A DNA stretch of 64,000 nucleotides from Ischnura elegans. Its lineage: Eukaryota; Arthropoda; Insecta; Odonata; Coenagrionidae. Location: contig NC_060254.1 of assembly GCF_921293095.1 (NCBI RefSeq), positions 58,512,069 through 58,576,068 on the forward strand. The letters run 5' to 3'. Numbering within the stretch: the first letter of the stretch is position 1; each line of letters begins with the position of its first letter. Below, piece after piece: positions 24,173 through 35,899 of the stretch. The position numbers and the translations under genes are program-made. The notes below the pieces were generated by a model. It saw nothing but the letters and a program-made list of their open reading frames with translations. It did no database searches and was not told the origin of the DNA.

Positions 24173-25805
24173 TTCGCAGAAGACGCTTCACTAAGCCATC
24201 CACCACTCTTTTGGCGAGACGTATTTCCAGTTGATAATATAATAATAGGGTGTTTTCCCATTATTTTTTTATTGCCTCAATTTACATTTATTTATTTCTT
24301 AAAAGCAATCCAAAAATAGAACGGGGCCAATAGGGTGGTTACTTATTATTTTTTATTGCCTAAATCGAAACATTATTACTCCTGGACTACGTATTTCACG
24401 CTTTTAGATTTTTAAATGACGATATCTATTTTTCGAGAGTAAATGAAAAGTGAAAAATTTCAAGCGCGCGAAAACGCGACGGCTAAGTATGAATGCTGGG
24501 AAAAGCCCGTGTGACGTCTGGCTGCTGCTGTGTGAGGCCACCTGGGTGCAAGGCTATGAACGCCACTACGATGCTGGCTGCTTGCTGCCGATCATGGCGG
24601 TAGCGTAGAGTACCCTGCTAGCAGGTAGCGCTCGGCTTAAATAAGGATTATCAATACCCTATCAAACGAAGAAAACTCTCCGACCATAGGCAGTTTTAAA
24701 AGGTGATTATTTAGAGATGTTTCCCCGAGCTCTGTGCCTCATGCATGCATTGGTAATCTCAGACGAAGTAAAACTCCTATTTACTCAAATAGAATGTAGG
24801 TCCCTGTGACGTCGCGTAGAATGGCATCGCATGGGCGCCAATCTGGCCTTTTTCAAATGAGGATAAAATTGACCATTAGCATTCGTCTAAACCGGGATTT
24901 CTAAAACCAAATAATTTGTATATTATGAATACACTAATGGTGGGGAATCGCAATCAATGCCTTTCGTTTCTAAGATGAAGTAAACTACCCCATTGGGTAT
25001 CGTGTGAATCTATTTGCCTCATCTAATTTATGCTATGTATTTTGGTGCTTTTTACTTGATAACCACAATTCTTGTTATCTTTCTTAACCAAGTTAGTGCT
25101 CCCGGGTGATATTTCAGTTTTTCCCTTCGGCAAGCAGATATTTCGGCTCGAAGGGATTAAAATCATAATACGCTAATGCATTTTGTTTTATCCCTCATCC
25201 AATGTGTTGAAAGATTATTAACAACACATTTTTATTTTTAAGGAAATAAAAAACATTCCATTTATACGTAATATAGTGACTCCATATTATGATTTTTCAT
25301 AAAGCGCTACGAAATTCTTAAATTTACGCTGGCACTTTTCGCTAGTAACACCGAATTTTGTGGCACCAATTGTAAGAGGGTTGAAGTAGCCATTTTGGGA
25401 ACGTCTCTTAATTGCGATGTTGAAATGTATCCTGAATATTTCTTGATGCGGACTATTCATATGATTGAATACCCTCCGATGAAGGGTGAATGAGAATAAG
25501 TAGCCATAGTTGATTGCTTAACTTGCCATCGTATTGAAATTTCTCAGAGTACATAGAGTAAACAGTATTTAACTGTAGCTTGTATTTGTCTATGTAAACG
25601 TCGAAGAGGACACATCACTATGCCATCCACCATTTTTTGCGTTCCGTATTGCCTTCTGATAATATAATTAATGCGTATCTATTTGCTAAATGTATTTAAT
25701 AAAGGAGGATCTATTTCCCTCGTCCCACTTATGCTATGCATTTTGGTGTTCTATCGTTCTAAAATTAGCCATTTTGAGAACGTCTTTTTATTGCGATATT
25801 AACAG
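24173..25805 (+). repeat. Direct repeat, one copy split by a MITE
   Basis: Blocks at 24173-24245 (ccatccaccactcttttg, gataatataata) plus 25012-25060 (tgaatctatttgcctc, tgctatgtattttggtg) and 25385-25425 (agccattttgggaacgtctc) recur in the same order at 25605-25680, 25725-25760 and 25765-25805. In the first copy the MITE at 24333-24990 lies between the first two blocks. In the second copy those blocks are nearly adjacent. Confidence 0.6.
24333..24990 (-). mobile_element. TA-target MITE (family M1), copy b
   Basis: gggtggttacttattattt after TA at the left, gatgaagtaaactaccc at the right. The CRE-like sites are mutated (gtgacgtcgcg, gtgacgtctgg). A short fragment with the same end (agggtgttttcccattattt) lies at 24249-24300, so a second truncated copy may sit beside it. 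Confidence 0.85.
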
Positions 25806-25909
25806 ATACCCCTCTTGACACTTAGTCGCGTCTGGTCTATATGACACGATGGTTTTTTTATGAATGAAATCTCTAAATGGGTGAGATTGCCAATTCATGT
25901 TGTTGACAC

Positions 25910-26225
25910 CCGCCCAAAGCTCTCGTTTAATTAAGCTCAAAGATTAATAGTTTCAGAAAGCTATAATCAAACATTTTCTCCTTACCTAAATTATTTAATA
26001 TCCTTAAAAATTCAGGGCATTGAAGAAAATCTCGAAAAGGCTGGATAAACAAGAAAAACAGTTTTCTTGGTACTTCAAAGTGCATTCAAAAAAATGTTTG
26101 AGTTACCATATCTCAGTAACTAAGAAGTCGCGACCCCATATTAATAGAAAAAAATGCTTCAGATTGTCTCTTCTACCACCTCTTGAAGTATTGCAGATAC
26201 ATCCTGAAACACTCTGCATTAAAAA
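25910..26225 (-). repeat. Dispersed repeat family R6, copy
   Basis: aaagctctcgtttaattaag, ttatttaatatccttaaa, gttaccatatctcagtaact, cttgaagtattgcagata match 7150-7400 and, inverted, 6280-6770. Confidence 0.6.
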
Positions 26226-27186
26226 CTAAATAATATAGAAGAAATACCATTTCATCAGGAGTCAGTAGCTTAGCCACGAAGGGTTCTGAGTTATAATCCC
26301 ACCCATGAACCTTTAACCCGGGAAAGAGCGCGCGGGTGTATACTATCACCCCATGGTTCTTCTTTATTTAATAAGAATAATTATTAGTTACAGTTTATTT
26401 CGGTGGACCTATTTAAAAAAAGAACACAGCATAACTATATCATTCCAAAGGAAGAGAAAAAAAAATTTCTTTGGCATGTCCATGACATCCCACTCGCCTT
26501 CCGATGTTATGCCCCGTTCAGATAACGATTGTCCCAGCGATTGTCCAAACGATAGTCGGTAGAATTAGCTGAGTGAATGCATGTCCGGACAATAGTTCAC
26601 GTAGTTCCTAACGTTGCCACTTTACGATGGTTAGGTGCTGGGAGACCGGAAGAGGACGAGACAAGAGTAGGACGAAAAGTTTGTAAAACTTCCATCGCTC
26701 TATTTTTTTCATGGATTTGTCCGATCAAGAAAGAATATGGGCTGAAAAATTTTTTAGTTAAATACACGTTGAACGCAGTACCATCTTGACCCTCCATACC
26801 TGAACAGCTTTGCTAACCCTCAATTTCTCGTTCAATTGAGATTTCAGCACTGGAGGGCAGCACAAGTTTTAACCATCGTTGTATGAATGCGCGATAGTTG
26901 CAACGATCGCTGGAACAATCGTAATCTGAACGAGGGATTACATTTCTTCGCTCACCCCCTCCTGGGTTAAAAGAGGCAAAGACCCTGGCCCTGGACCCCC
27001 TTTTGCCCCGGGGTGTTTTCTATGCATCTCGGAAATGCCTCGATGTATCCGGAAACCCCCCATTGCAAAACCCTGACAACGCCGCTGTCAGGAGTTGCGA
27101 AAATTCCTTTAATCTCCAGCATAAATGAGAAGCTAACTCAATAATAAACAAGCATTATTTCATGGGATTCAGCAGGGTCAGGTGTA
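26226..27186. other. Non-coding; nothing recognised
   Basis: At 26515-26560 and 26880-26930 there are inverted blocks (cagataacgattgtcccagc, gctggaacaatcgtaatctg), which suggests a further short inverted-repeat element of about 430 bp. No gene. Confidence 0.35.
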
Positions 27187-27337
27187 TCAGAGTCCTCTGG
27201 ATTGTTAATAATATACTACAAAGTTGACCCTATGAGGGAGTAGTGTAAAGAACTGCCATCCAGAGGACTCTGAGATGTATCGAGCTGTTGAGCTGAAATT
27301 AACCCTTAGATGCTCCTTGAGCATCTAAGGGTTAATT
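27187..27337. repeat. Two adjacent hairpins, one a near-perfect palindrome
   Basis: tcagagtcctctggat (27187-27202) pairs exactly with atccagaggactctga (27258-27273). Immediately after, aattaacccttagatgctc (27297-27315) and gagcatctaagggttaatt (27319-27337) are 19-bp perfect arms around a 3-nt loop. Confidence 0.9.
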
Positions 27338-27789
27338 TTAGTACTTCGCTTGAACACTCTCTAAAAGTCGTGTGTATTTTCATCGTTAAAACCGTGATGA
27401 AAACTATTTATATACAATTCGGAAGTTCAATTTTAGACTAAAATTACGGCGGATTCAACATGAAAAATTTATGTATACTTGATTTTTCTGTTTCATTTCG
27501 TTATTTCCTTATTCGTGTCCATGTTCGAGTGTAAATAATTATTGCTCTGACGTTAGTCCAACGAACCCCACAGATGTCACTACGGTCACTGACGCAATTC
27601 CTTCCCGCCCTTATCTATCTCCCCGGTGTTCGCATTTTCTTTCGGCATTTGTTTGCCCCCTTCAGACATCCGACACCTTGCCTCACACCATAGTGTCGCC
27701 CGCGACAGCACATATAATCTCTCACCTGCTGTCAGAACTAAATCGACGGAACGCACTCTTTGATATACAAGGGCTTATCAAATTCTTGT

Positions 27790-28000
27790 CGGGGAATGGG
27801 TTAATATGGAGGCTAGAATTTTGGACCTTCGTTCCGTGGAACTGGGTTCCAATCCCGGGCGTGGAAGATATTTTTGTGAAACTCCCCGAACACTGCTCGA
27901 ATGCTTTGCGGAGGGTACTAAAAGTGCAAACATCCGCCCGCCGGATGGGACGTTAATTCTTGATCCCCTTGGCGCCTTTCATTCCGATCAGGATATTGCC
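27790..28000 (+). mobile_element. tRNA-derived SINE, diverged
   Basis: A-box-like aggctagaattttgg and B-box ggttccaatcccggg, 40 bp apart, followed by a body with ccgccggatgggacgttaat and tcttgatccccttggcgcct. The same body blocks occur in the SINE at 50766-51067. No flanking duplication identified. Confidence 0.65.
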
Positions 28001-28945
28001 ATCATGTCATGCAGTTGAGACCTTTTTGTGGTCGAGGCATCAGCTTGTCACCAACTCCATGCATTGTTTATCTAAAAAAAGTCTAATGAAAAATGTACTT
28101 TAAAAATATACAAAAAATATAAAACAACCGAAAAATAATACATAATTAGGAAAGAGGCAGATTGACCACAAAGAAATTAACAAAATTAAAATAAAAAAAT
28201 CCAGTTGGATTATAGTATAAACTAAATAAATAAAAAAACCTATCAAAAATACCAAATTTTATGTTACATTAATATTTTTATTAGTCAAGGTGAAATATTT
28301 TCTACTGTTGACAGTTATTTGGCCACACGTCGGCGCTATGTTAAGCCGAATAGTCATTGAGTTTTTAGTATTATTATTCATGTTTTAGGGAAATTGTGTT
28401 CATGTATTTTAATTTCAGTCTTCCTAATGTTGAGTGCAATGGAAGGGCTCACTTAAATTTCTTATTCATTGACACTAAAAATGTATACACTGGTCTCTTA
28501 CACTCTCCAAAAGTCAATCACATATTCTCCAATGTTTATTTTGTCTCAAGTCCTCAATCATGTAAAACGAAAAAGTGGCAGAATCACCACGAATCATTTG
28601 TAAAAAGAATTCCGTGCCCAATAACCCAATCAACGAGAGAGTGCGTGCCGACACCGAGTTTCCCTCCACCATTTCCTCCCTTCCCTTCCAATTCGCAAGT
28701 GACCTTACATGTCCGTCGCCTTCTCTTATTTACCCTTCCTGTCAAATTCCTGGTCTCCGACTGATCCACCGTCTCCTTGCATAATTTAATTTTAATTTAA
28801 TTTGTGTAAGTCATAATCTCGGCGGGCAATTAAGTTATCATTTAAGTGGCCCTCAATCTTGTCAATTGGAAATATTTGTGTAATATCTGGAAGCTACCGG
28901 CGTGAACCGCTGTGAAATATACATGAATTGCTATTAAATAAAATT
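28001..28945. other. AT-rich non-coding stretch
   Basis: The frame at 28396-28764 lacks any domain; its pyrimidine-rich end (28660-28740) resembles the repeat at 1-250. Nothing supported. Confidence 0.4.
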
Positions 28946-29020
28946 CCCCTGGACCGGGAATCGAACCACGGACCTTTGGATTTCAGGGCCATAGCGCAGA
29001 CCATAAGGGAGCAGCCTTGG
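28946..29020 (-). mobile_element. tRNA-like SINE head, minus strand
   Basis: Reverse complement reads tggtctgcgctatggccc ... gtccgtggttcgattcccgg, tccagggg: A-box-like start, a perfect B box (GGTTCGATTCC) and tRNA-like spacing. It lacks a clean cloverleaf with an intact acceptor stem and shares its 3' end with the copy at 30035, so I call it a SINE. Confidence 0.5.
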
Positions 29021-30034
29021 CATTTAGGGGGGCGGGGCCAAGCCGAATCTCTCCCAATCTCACGTAGGGGAGAGGGGAGGTCCTGGCTATTATCACCTAA
29101 CTTTTTTCCGCAAGAAATAGTGTAAAATTGTGATCTTATAGTAATATTAAATACTATTCTTAATTGTAAGCTCCAAATCTGGTTTTGTATCTACGATATT
29201 AAAGATTTTAAATTGTTTAAGGAGCAATAAATATATATTTAATAGGTATTACTACATATAAATTGAAAAAAATATGGCGGACGCCAATAGAGTGGCATCC
29301 ATGAATTAATAATATAACTTTATTCCATTTACATTCAAATATATTAGAAAACACTTAAATAATTATGGAATATATAGGTACCCCTTATTGAATAGTTACG
29401 GGGCTACCATCTTACACTTTTTACATAGGTCTGGTGCTAGCACACATGAGAAGTAAATTTATTTCTTTGCATTCAGTTATTTGTTCTCTTGCCGATTGCA
29501 TTCATTATTACAATATGATATTTCGAATATTTACACAAGGATAACTATTTTTCTTATATAAACGCATATTGCGTGAGACGTTTAGGGGGAAGGGGGGTTT
29601 CGGGCTATTATCACGTAATTTTATTTCCGAAAGAAACAGTTTAAAATTACGATATTAGTAATTTTAAATCATAACTAATCTAAAATAAAAGTAAATTAAA
29701 AAATTCAATAACAAATCCAACGCAATGAAGCATAAATTAACGTGTTCACACTGATAATGGGCATTTTGAACAATCTCACGTGAGATTAGAGGTCGATCCA
29801 AATCTCACGATATCTCACCAAAAATTTACTCTCCGAATTCCTGAAAATCGTTATTCCAATAAATATAAATCAAACATTTTGGAATTTAAAATTTACTTCT
29901 GTAGTTTTTCCCTGGCCAAAATCTTATTTCGATGATATTTTCCTGATTAGTGTGACTTCCCTGACCGCCAAAAGCACCTCACGTGATTATTGGGCTAAGC
30001 TATCCAGGCTCCTGATTGCTCGTGGCAATTGTAC
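29021..30034. other. Non-coding; internal direct repeat
   Basis: ggctattatcacctaacttt ... aattgtgatc (29083) and gggctattatcacgtaattt ... aattacgata (29604) are direct copies about 520 bp apart. A 16-bp palindrome aatctcacgtgagatt is at 29773. No gene. Confidence 0.5.
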
Positions 30035-30112
30035 CGAGGCTCGCGGTACTAGCTGTTAGGCCCAGAAAGCCGAAAATCCGTAGTTCGATTCTCGGTCCAG
30101 GGGATTTTTTTT
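30035..30112 (+). mobile_element. tRNA-like SINE head, plus strand
   Basis: tagctgttaggcccagaaag ... tccgtagttcgattctcgg, tccaggggattttttt: the B box and 3' end match the inverted copy at 28946-29020, and it ends in a T-run (possible Pol III terminator). Confidence 0.5.
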
Positions 30113-30476
30113 CTCCTGACAATTAATGGAAAGATTTATATTTTCTCTCTGTTACGACTAGCCAAATTACTATTCGCATATCCTCCTCTTCCATGAGGGT
30201 GATCCGAGAGATGTTTATTTTTCTCGAAAGATTTTGCATTAGCGCCTTGGAGGAAGAGATATACAGTCTGGCACCAGCAGAAAATCGTCATTAGAGGACT
30301 GTTGATTGAGATCTGTTTAATTCGCCCGTCTTTCATCCGCCGTTATTAGGAGACTACGGTATATAAACATAGCTCGCTCCGGTCAACTTTCTTCCTTGCT
30401 TTAGGATGAAGCCTTTAATGGTCTTTCATGAAAATCAAGCTTTGGATAGTGCCAACTTTTTTACGGTTGTCTGCAG

Positions 30477-30776
30477 CAGTGGCGCAGCGTGGGGGGGTTT
30501 TGGGGGATAAAACTTCCCCCAAAGCTCAGAGAAATTTTTTAATTTAATCAATTTTACTTAATTGAATCAGTATCACTTATAGCATAGTGTTAGGATTAAT
30601 CAAATATCCCTCAGAAAGCCGTAAAACTCGCCATTTTGAACCATTATTCTTAAAATTTTTCTGAAGGAGGGCCCCGCAACTCCTGCTTACCCTAGCGGGC
30701 ATGCAATATCCCTGTACCCCTAATTATTTGTTGCGCCTAAAATCCCCCCTAGCCTTAATTCTTAGCTGCGCCCCTG
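30477..30776 (+). mobile_element. hAT-like MITE, GTCTGCAG/GCCTGCAG duplication
   Basis: 300 bp, cagtggcgcagcgtggggg to cttagctgcgcccctg. The 8-bp flanks differ at one base (30469-30476 and 30777-30784). Same family as 23474-23781. Confidence 0.9.
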
Positions 30777-31755
30777 GCCTGCAGGATCTACTTTAGGATG
30801 CGGTGATATAAATATGATAAACAAGAAATTTTTGGAAACCAATTAACATACGTCTACTGAGTTCATACCGATCAGGGAAGTCGCATTAACCCATTTTAAG
30901 TTCATATATTACTTCTACGTAGCATCAAAAATGTGCGCACTTTCAGTTCTATTAAATAAAGATTTAAACTACGTGTTCTTTTGTGCTGTAAAGTTAAGTT
31001 GTGAAATATGTTGCTGCAACAATAATTATGATTGAGTAGAAAATTTTTACATCTATAAAATGAGAAGTGTTAGAATTTAATAAATCCCAGAAGGAGCTCT
31101 AATTTAGAAGGGTTTAATCAGGGAAATGTCGTCGGAATAAGATTATGGCCAGGAAAAAGATACAGAAGTAAATTTAAACTTCTTTTATGCTTGATTTCAA
31201 TTCTAATTATGATTCCTATGTACATTCCTGAAATATTTAGCTATGATTTGGCTTTAAGATACCTAGATATTTCCTTAAAATTATTATTACCGCATTGGTA
31301 TTACATGAGGTTTCTTCTTTTCTTCTATGTATTCTCAGCTGACTTCTCTCGGTGCAATTTGTGTTCTCTAGGGTTCCATACTCGGAGAAACTGACCTGTT
31401 TTATATTATTGCGAATATGCTCTCTCCAAAGATGAAAATCGCAGCTGTATCTGCAGAGCATCGCTGTATTTAAGAGGAGAGGTGGAAACTGGGCATTTGT
31501 TGCCAAGGCTGGGTAGAATGGCGCAACAGTGACTTGGTGTTTATTTACTTTCTTTCTACCACTTGATTTTATTTTACAGCATACTTTGCTGAATTTTCCC
31601 ATAAAAAAACCTATACACGCCTTCTTTGTGATAGATTAAAAGTCAGAGATTTTTCAAAAATTGAGACTGGACACAAGAGAAATATCAGGAAAATTGAAGA
31701 AGGAAAGTTGATCTGGACCATGGTCTTGTGCCATCATGAATCACTCGTGTACAGG
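30777..31755. other. AT-rich non-coding stretch
   Basis: Short frames only, including overlapping ones on both strands at 31190-31600 without domain similarity. Nothing supported. Confidence 0.45.
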
Positions 31756-32445
31756 ATGGGATGGAGTCTTCTCCATGTAGACCTCTTGATAGCAGTATAT
31801 GTGATTGCGTTTTTCGCTGCAGTCAGAGGAATCGGTGACGAAGTGCGACAACACTGTAGAGTCTCCTCAATGTAATCTCCTTGGTTGTTATATATGTGGT
31901 TGCACTACTCATTGCAGCCAGGGTAATCGGTGATGAAATGCGGCAACACTGTAGAGTCTTCTCCATGTAGACCCCTTGATTGTAATATTTGTGATTGCGT
32001 AATTAATTGCAGTCGGGGGAATCGATGATGAAGTGCGGCAACACTGTAGAATACACTCTATGTAATCCACTTGATTGTAATATTCGTAGTTGCCTTACTC
32101 GTTGCAGCGAGGGGACCAATAATAATGAAAGGCGGCAACAGTGTGGAGTCTACTTTATGGAGTTCCCTTGATTTTTGTATTCGTGGTTGCGTTATTCGCT
32201 GCTTCTAGGGAAATCGGTGATGAAATACGGCAACACCTCAGTCTCTCCTCAGTGACGCTTCCTTGATTGTAATAGTTTTTAATTCGTAGCTGCGTTACTC
32301 ATTGGAGCCAGGAGAATCGGCGATGAAGTGCAGCAACACTGTAGAGCCTCCTCTATGTAGTCACTTTGATTGTAATATTCGTTGTTGCGATATTCGTTTC
32401 AGCTAGGAGAATCGGCTGCGAAGTGCGGCAACACTGTAGACGATC
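31756..32445 (+). repeat. 95-bp minisatellite, seven units
   Basis: The block cggcaacactgtaga recurs at about 31849, 31944, 32038, 32136, 32231, 32334 and 32429: spacings 95, 94, 98, 95, 103 and 95 bp. Each unit also holds atgtagnccccttgattg, taatattcgtggttgcgt and cagccaggagaatcggtgat variants. Units differ at many positions and have reading frames broken by stops. A CpG-rich 200-bp segment follows (32440-32640). Confidence 0.92.
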
Positions 32446-32904
32446 CCGCGCGGCGAAGGAGACCGCGCGCGTCGTTCTCCGGGGAGATGCAGTTAATTTG
32501 ACGGCCATCTCCGAGGCCCCTGTCGTCGTGACCATGTTTCCAACACGAGGGCGAGGGTGGGTGGGATGGTCATTTAGCGGGTGGAGGGGGGGGTTTAGTA
32601 AGGGAACGGGATGAGTGATTGAAGTGGATCTGAGGTCCATTGGAGGCTGGGGCGTCGTAGTGAGAGGAAACAGATATGCTCCCCTCGCTCTGAGATTCTC
32701 GCGAGATGAGGAAAAAAAAGACCTCCTCCTGGGAAGACCTCAGACGGATTGAAAGAATAAACACTCGCATAGACTCGCTTCTGATGACGCCGCGCCGACG
32801 TCACCCCTCATCCACAAGCTTCCACTTCGATGCTCATCTTACGCTGGTCAGCCAGACCATGGTTACAAAGCGTTGCAGAGACGGCAGCCATCGCCGACCG
32901 TTGT

Positions 32905-33620
32905 TAGAACTGTATTATCATTATAGTATACGGACCGCTTACATCGACTACTTTTTAATAAAGCCTGAATATGATAATATTTTATGATAAAATATATGAA
33001 CAATTTAAGAAAAATTCATTATTATTTGATTAATCAAAATCGATAGGTAAATATGAAATGTCTAAGCTTAGTTACCATCAATATACGACTCCAATTCATT
33101 TATAATAAGGTATGTCAAATTCCAGCCTCTTTTTTCAATTGATTAACATCTGAATTCTGTTCCTTTCAGTTAGAACCGTATTATCAATATAGTAAATCAG
33201 CGTTTCACATCAAACGTTTTTAATAAAGCCTGAATATGATAATATTATGAAATAAAAGACAAAGAAATTGACAATTTAAGCCAAATGTTTTATTGCCTAA
33301 TTAATGAAAATTGATAGGTAACCATAACCGCAGTTAAAATGTATTATCATAAAGGTATACCGGCGGTTTGCATAGGTAGTTTTTTTTAAATATAACCTGA
33401 ATTTTATAATATTTTGTTATGAAAGATCGACAATTTTTAGTAAAATTTATTATTACTTAATCAAGAAAAATTAGTATGGGGGAAAATATAAGCACTATTA
33501 GTTTGGTTACCATCAATAAACAAATCCAATTAGTAAAAAAAATGGCATGTCAAAATTCTAGTCTTTACTTTTTAACTGATTTACAGATGAATTCCCTTAT
33601 TTATTTTATTTTTGTAAACA
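32905..33620 (+). repeat. Degenerate tandem repeat, three units
   Basis: Units start near 32905, 33171 and 33333 with gttagaactgtattatca, gttagaaccgtattatca and gttaaaatgtattatcat. Each continues with aataaagcctgaatatgata-like and attgataggta-like blocks. The last unit runs into ggcatgtcaaaattctagtc, shared with an inverted copy at 38590-38870. Confidence 0.7.
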
Positions 33621-33754
33621 AATGGTAATAACCTTTCATGCCTTTTATGTGAACTCATATTCATTGATAGCCCTGAGGAAGGGGTATAACATTTACCAAA
33701 ACGTTGGCAAGAGTTAGCATTTAAAATTTTCCCAGGGCTATGCTCCAAGGCACA

Positions 33755-34176
33755 AGTCTGATTCACGCCATAATTTTTTCATCTCTCAGAATGATAGTTG
33801 CAAACGATAGCTTTTCAGGGATCAAAGAAATGATCGCTCGACCCATCATTTTCTGAATAGCATGGTCATTCCCAACGTCCTTTTATTATCGCTTATTCCG
33901 TCACTTTCCGCCAACTGTAATTCAATTCAAAGCCAAGCGTGGCGTTACAATCGGAGGATGCCGTGCGTTCTGATTGGCTGGGGGACGTTGAAAGCTATGG
34001 TTTACGCGAGAGAAAAAGCTTGCCGAGCGGAGTCATGTAAAAAGGGATGGTAATTCCATCCCTCCAGTCATCGCGGAAAATGATTGCGTGAAGCGATCAT
34101 TTTTCCGCCATCATTGGAGCGATCGCTGGAGCTATCGCTCTGAAGGTATGGAAAAAATGGTCGTATGAATTAGGCT
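33755..34176 (+). mobile_element. Inverted-repeat MITE (family M3), copy 1
   Basis: Starts agtctgattcacg, ends tcgtatgaattaggct. Conserved internal blocks: tcagaatgatag, gatagcttttcaggga, gatcgctcgacccatcattt, tggcgttacaatcgg, ggaaaatgattgcgtgaagc, ccgccatcattggagcgatc. Related copies are at 36366, 38081, 54141 and 58828. Confidence 0.7.
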
Positions 34177-34431
34177 TAACACAACTTTCTTCCTTATGAC
34201 TTCACTACTTTAACCGTTTTCCTAAAATATTCAGTTGAACTTAAACACCTCCTCATGTTCGTGACCAATTATTTCATCTTGAGCCTCACAATCCACCCTC
34301 ACGTTGCTTTGCATAACCATTTTAGTTTGCCCTTCTTACAATATAATGTCATGCATGTCAAACCGTTTACCTAACACATCAACTAGTGTCCGCACTGACT
34401 GATCAAAAAACTGTTTCCAGGCAATCAGAGG

Positions 34432-34724
34432 TAGGGACGCAGCTAGGAATTAAGACTAAGGGGTTTAGGTGCAACTAATACCGGGGTGTATAGAGGTATG
34501 GAATACCCACCAGGATAAGTAGTAAGTGCGAGATTAATAAATTGCGGAATTTTAAGATAAATGGCTCAAAATGGTGAGTTTTTACGGCTTTCTCAGGGAT
34601 ATTTTATTAATCGTTACACTATTATATTAGTAATATCAATCCTTTTAAGTAAAATTGATTATACTTAAAAATTTCTCTGAGATCTGGGGTTTATCCCCCA
34701 AAACCCCCTCTCGCTGCGCCACTG
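34432..34724 (-). mobile_element. hAT-like MITE, perfect 8-bp duplication ATCAGAGG
   Basis: 293 bp, tagggacgcagctaggaatt to tctcgctgcgccactg. Identical flanks ATCAGAGG at 34424-34431 and 34725-34732. Confidence 0.92.
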
Positions 34725-34732
34725 ATCAGAGG

Positions 34733-35297
34733 AGGATTTTGCTTTCTCTTTTTGTGGATTTCTTGAGGAATTCGATGGAGAGTTGAAAGAAAGAAGCGGC
34801 CCCACGATAGTCAGGTCTCACTTGGGGTATGCTATGGGAACCTTATGAGATAAGTACGAATAATGGCAGAAATTAGCCACCGAGTACAGCGGTCAGACTC
34901 GTGATGAGTTGTTACGGTAAAGTGCCGCGTTTCATATATATTGGGCGAGTTTTGATGGGAATATTTACAGGAGTGTTGAGAATTATATCGGTTAAATTCA
35001 CTGCGATGATTCGGAGAGAAGTTTTTCTGAGAGAATGTGAAAAATATCCTTCGTTTACCATTTTATAATTCTATGAGGGATCACGAGAATAAGATTAAGG
35101 TAATAGACAGCATAATAGAGAGACTTAAGATGTCCTTCTCGAGCTATGAGTGATAGTAATAATTTGTCAATTCATAAATTTAATCGCGGCACTCGTATGG
35201 ACGAATTATATTATGCTTTTCTTCTTCACATTTTATTTAGCTCATATTGATTGCATTTTCATTTCATTTTTTCTCCATCCAGTCCTTTTTCAGCATT
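34733..35297. other. Non-coding; nothing recognised
   Basis: No gene, repeat or element ends noticed. Confidence 0.45.
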
Positions 35298-35305
35298 GTT
35301 TGACC

Positions 35306-35891
35306 CAGGGGCGGTCTGGCCAGGTCGGCTGGTCGGCGATCGCCGAGAGCCCCGAGCTTAGGGGGCCCCAAAGTACTCCCGTTCATCATGAAGCGTACAT
35401 GGCAAGTGCAATAAAAAGGCTCATATTACTTGAACTAACGTTTATTTGCAAATTTACAAAATTGTACTCTTTCATTGCTTATTTACAACATACTCAGTGT
35501 AAAAACGTCATGTAAAAAATAAATAAAATAAAGGTGTCAGAAGAATAAAGAGAACCTAATGGTTTTTTGAAACGATTATCCACAAAGCTTATTTTAGAGT
35601 ATTTTTTTAGATTGCAGTACAATTTCTACGAACAAATTCAATAAATAGATAAAAGAACCGCGATAAATTAATGTCACTATAAACTATGAATTTTCACTTT
35701 TCACATAATTTTTTCTCGCGAAATTTCTATTTTTTGTTAACTGTTATCTAATTTTTAAGAGCCAGAATAGCGCCAAAATCCACTTCCAGGCAACTTCCTA
35801 AAAATTTCCTGGGGAGAACCCCTGAACCCCCAGGTGAAGAGGTCCCATCATAAGCTCGTCGAGGGCCCCCAATCACCCCAGACCGCCCCTG
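35306..35891. mobile_element. hAT-like element, 586 bp, perfect 8-bp duplication GTTTGACC
   Basis: The terminal inverted repeat is exact over 14 bp: CAGGGGCGGTCTGG at the left and CCAGACCGCCCCTG at the right. Flanks GTTTGACC at 35298-35305 and 35892-35899 are identical. Second-layer inverted similarity: gagggccccaa/agggggcccc. The interior is AT-rich without a transposase. The only copy of this family in the window, and its sharp ends suggest a recent insertion. Confidence 0.95.
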
Positions 35892-35899
35892 GTTTGACC

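Noticed and set aside
28946..29020. Functional tRNA gene
   Set aside because: B box is perfect, but the acceptor and D-arm pairing are poor and a related diverged copy exists at 30035, so a tRNA-derived SINE is more likely.
31756..32445. CRISPR array
   Set aside because: Units of 95 bp diverge along their whole length, with no repeat-spacer alternation, in a eukaryotic context.
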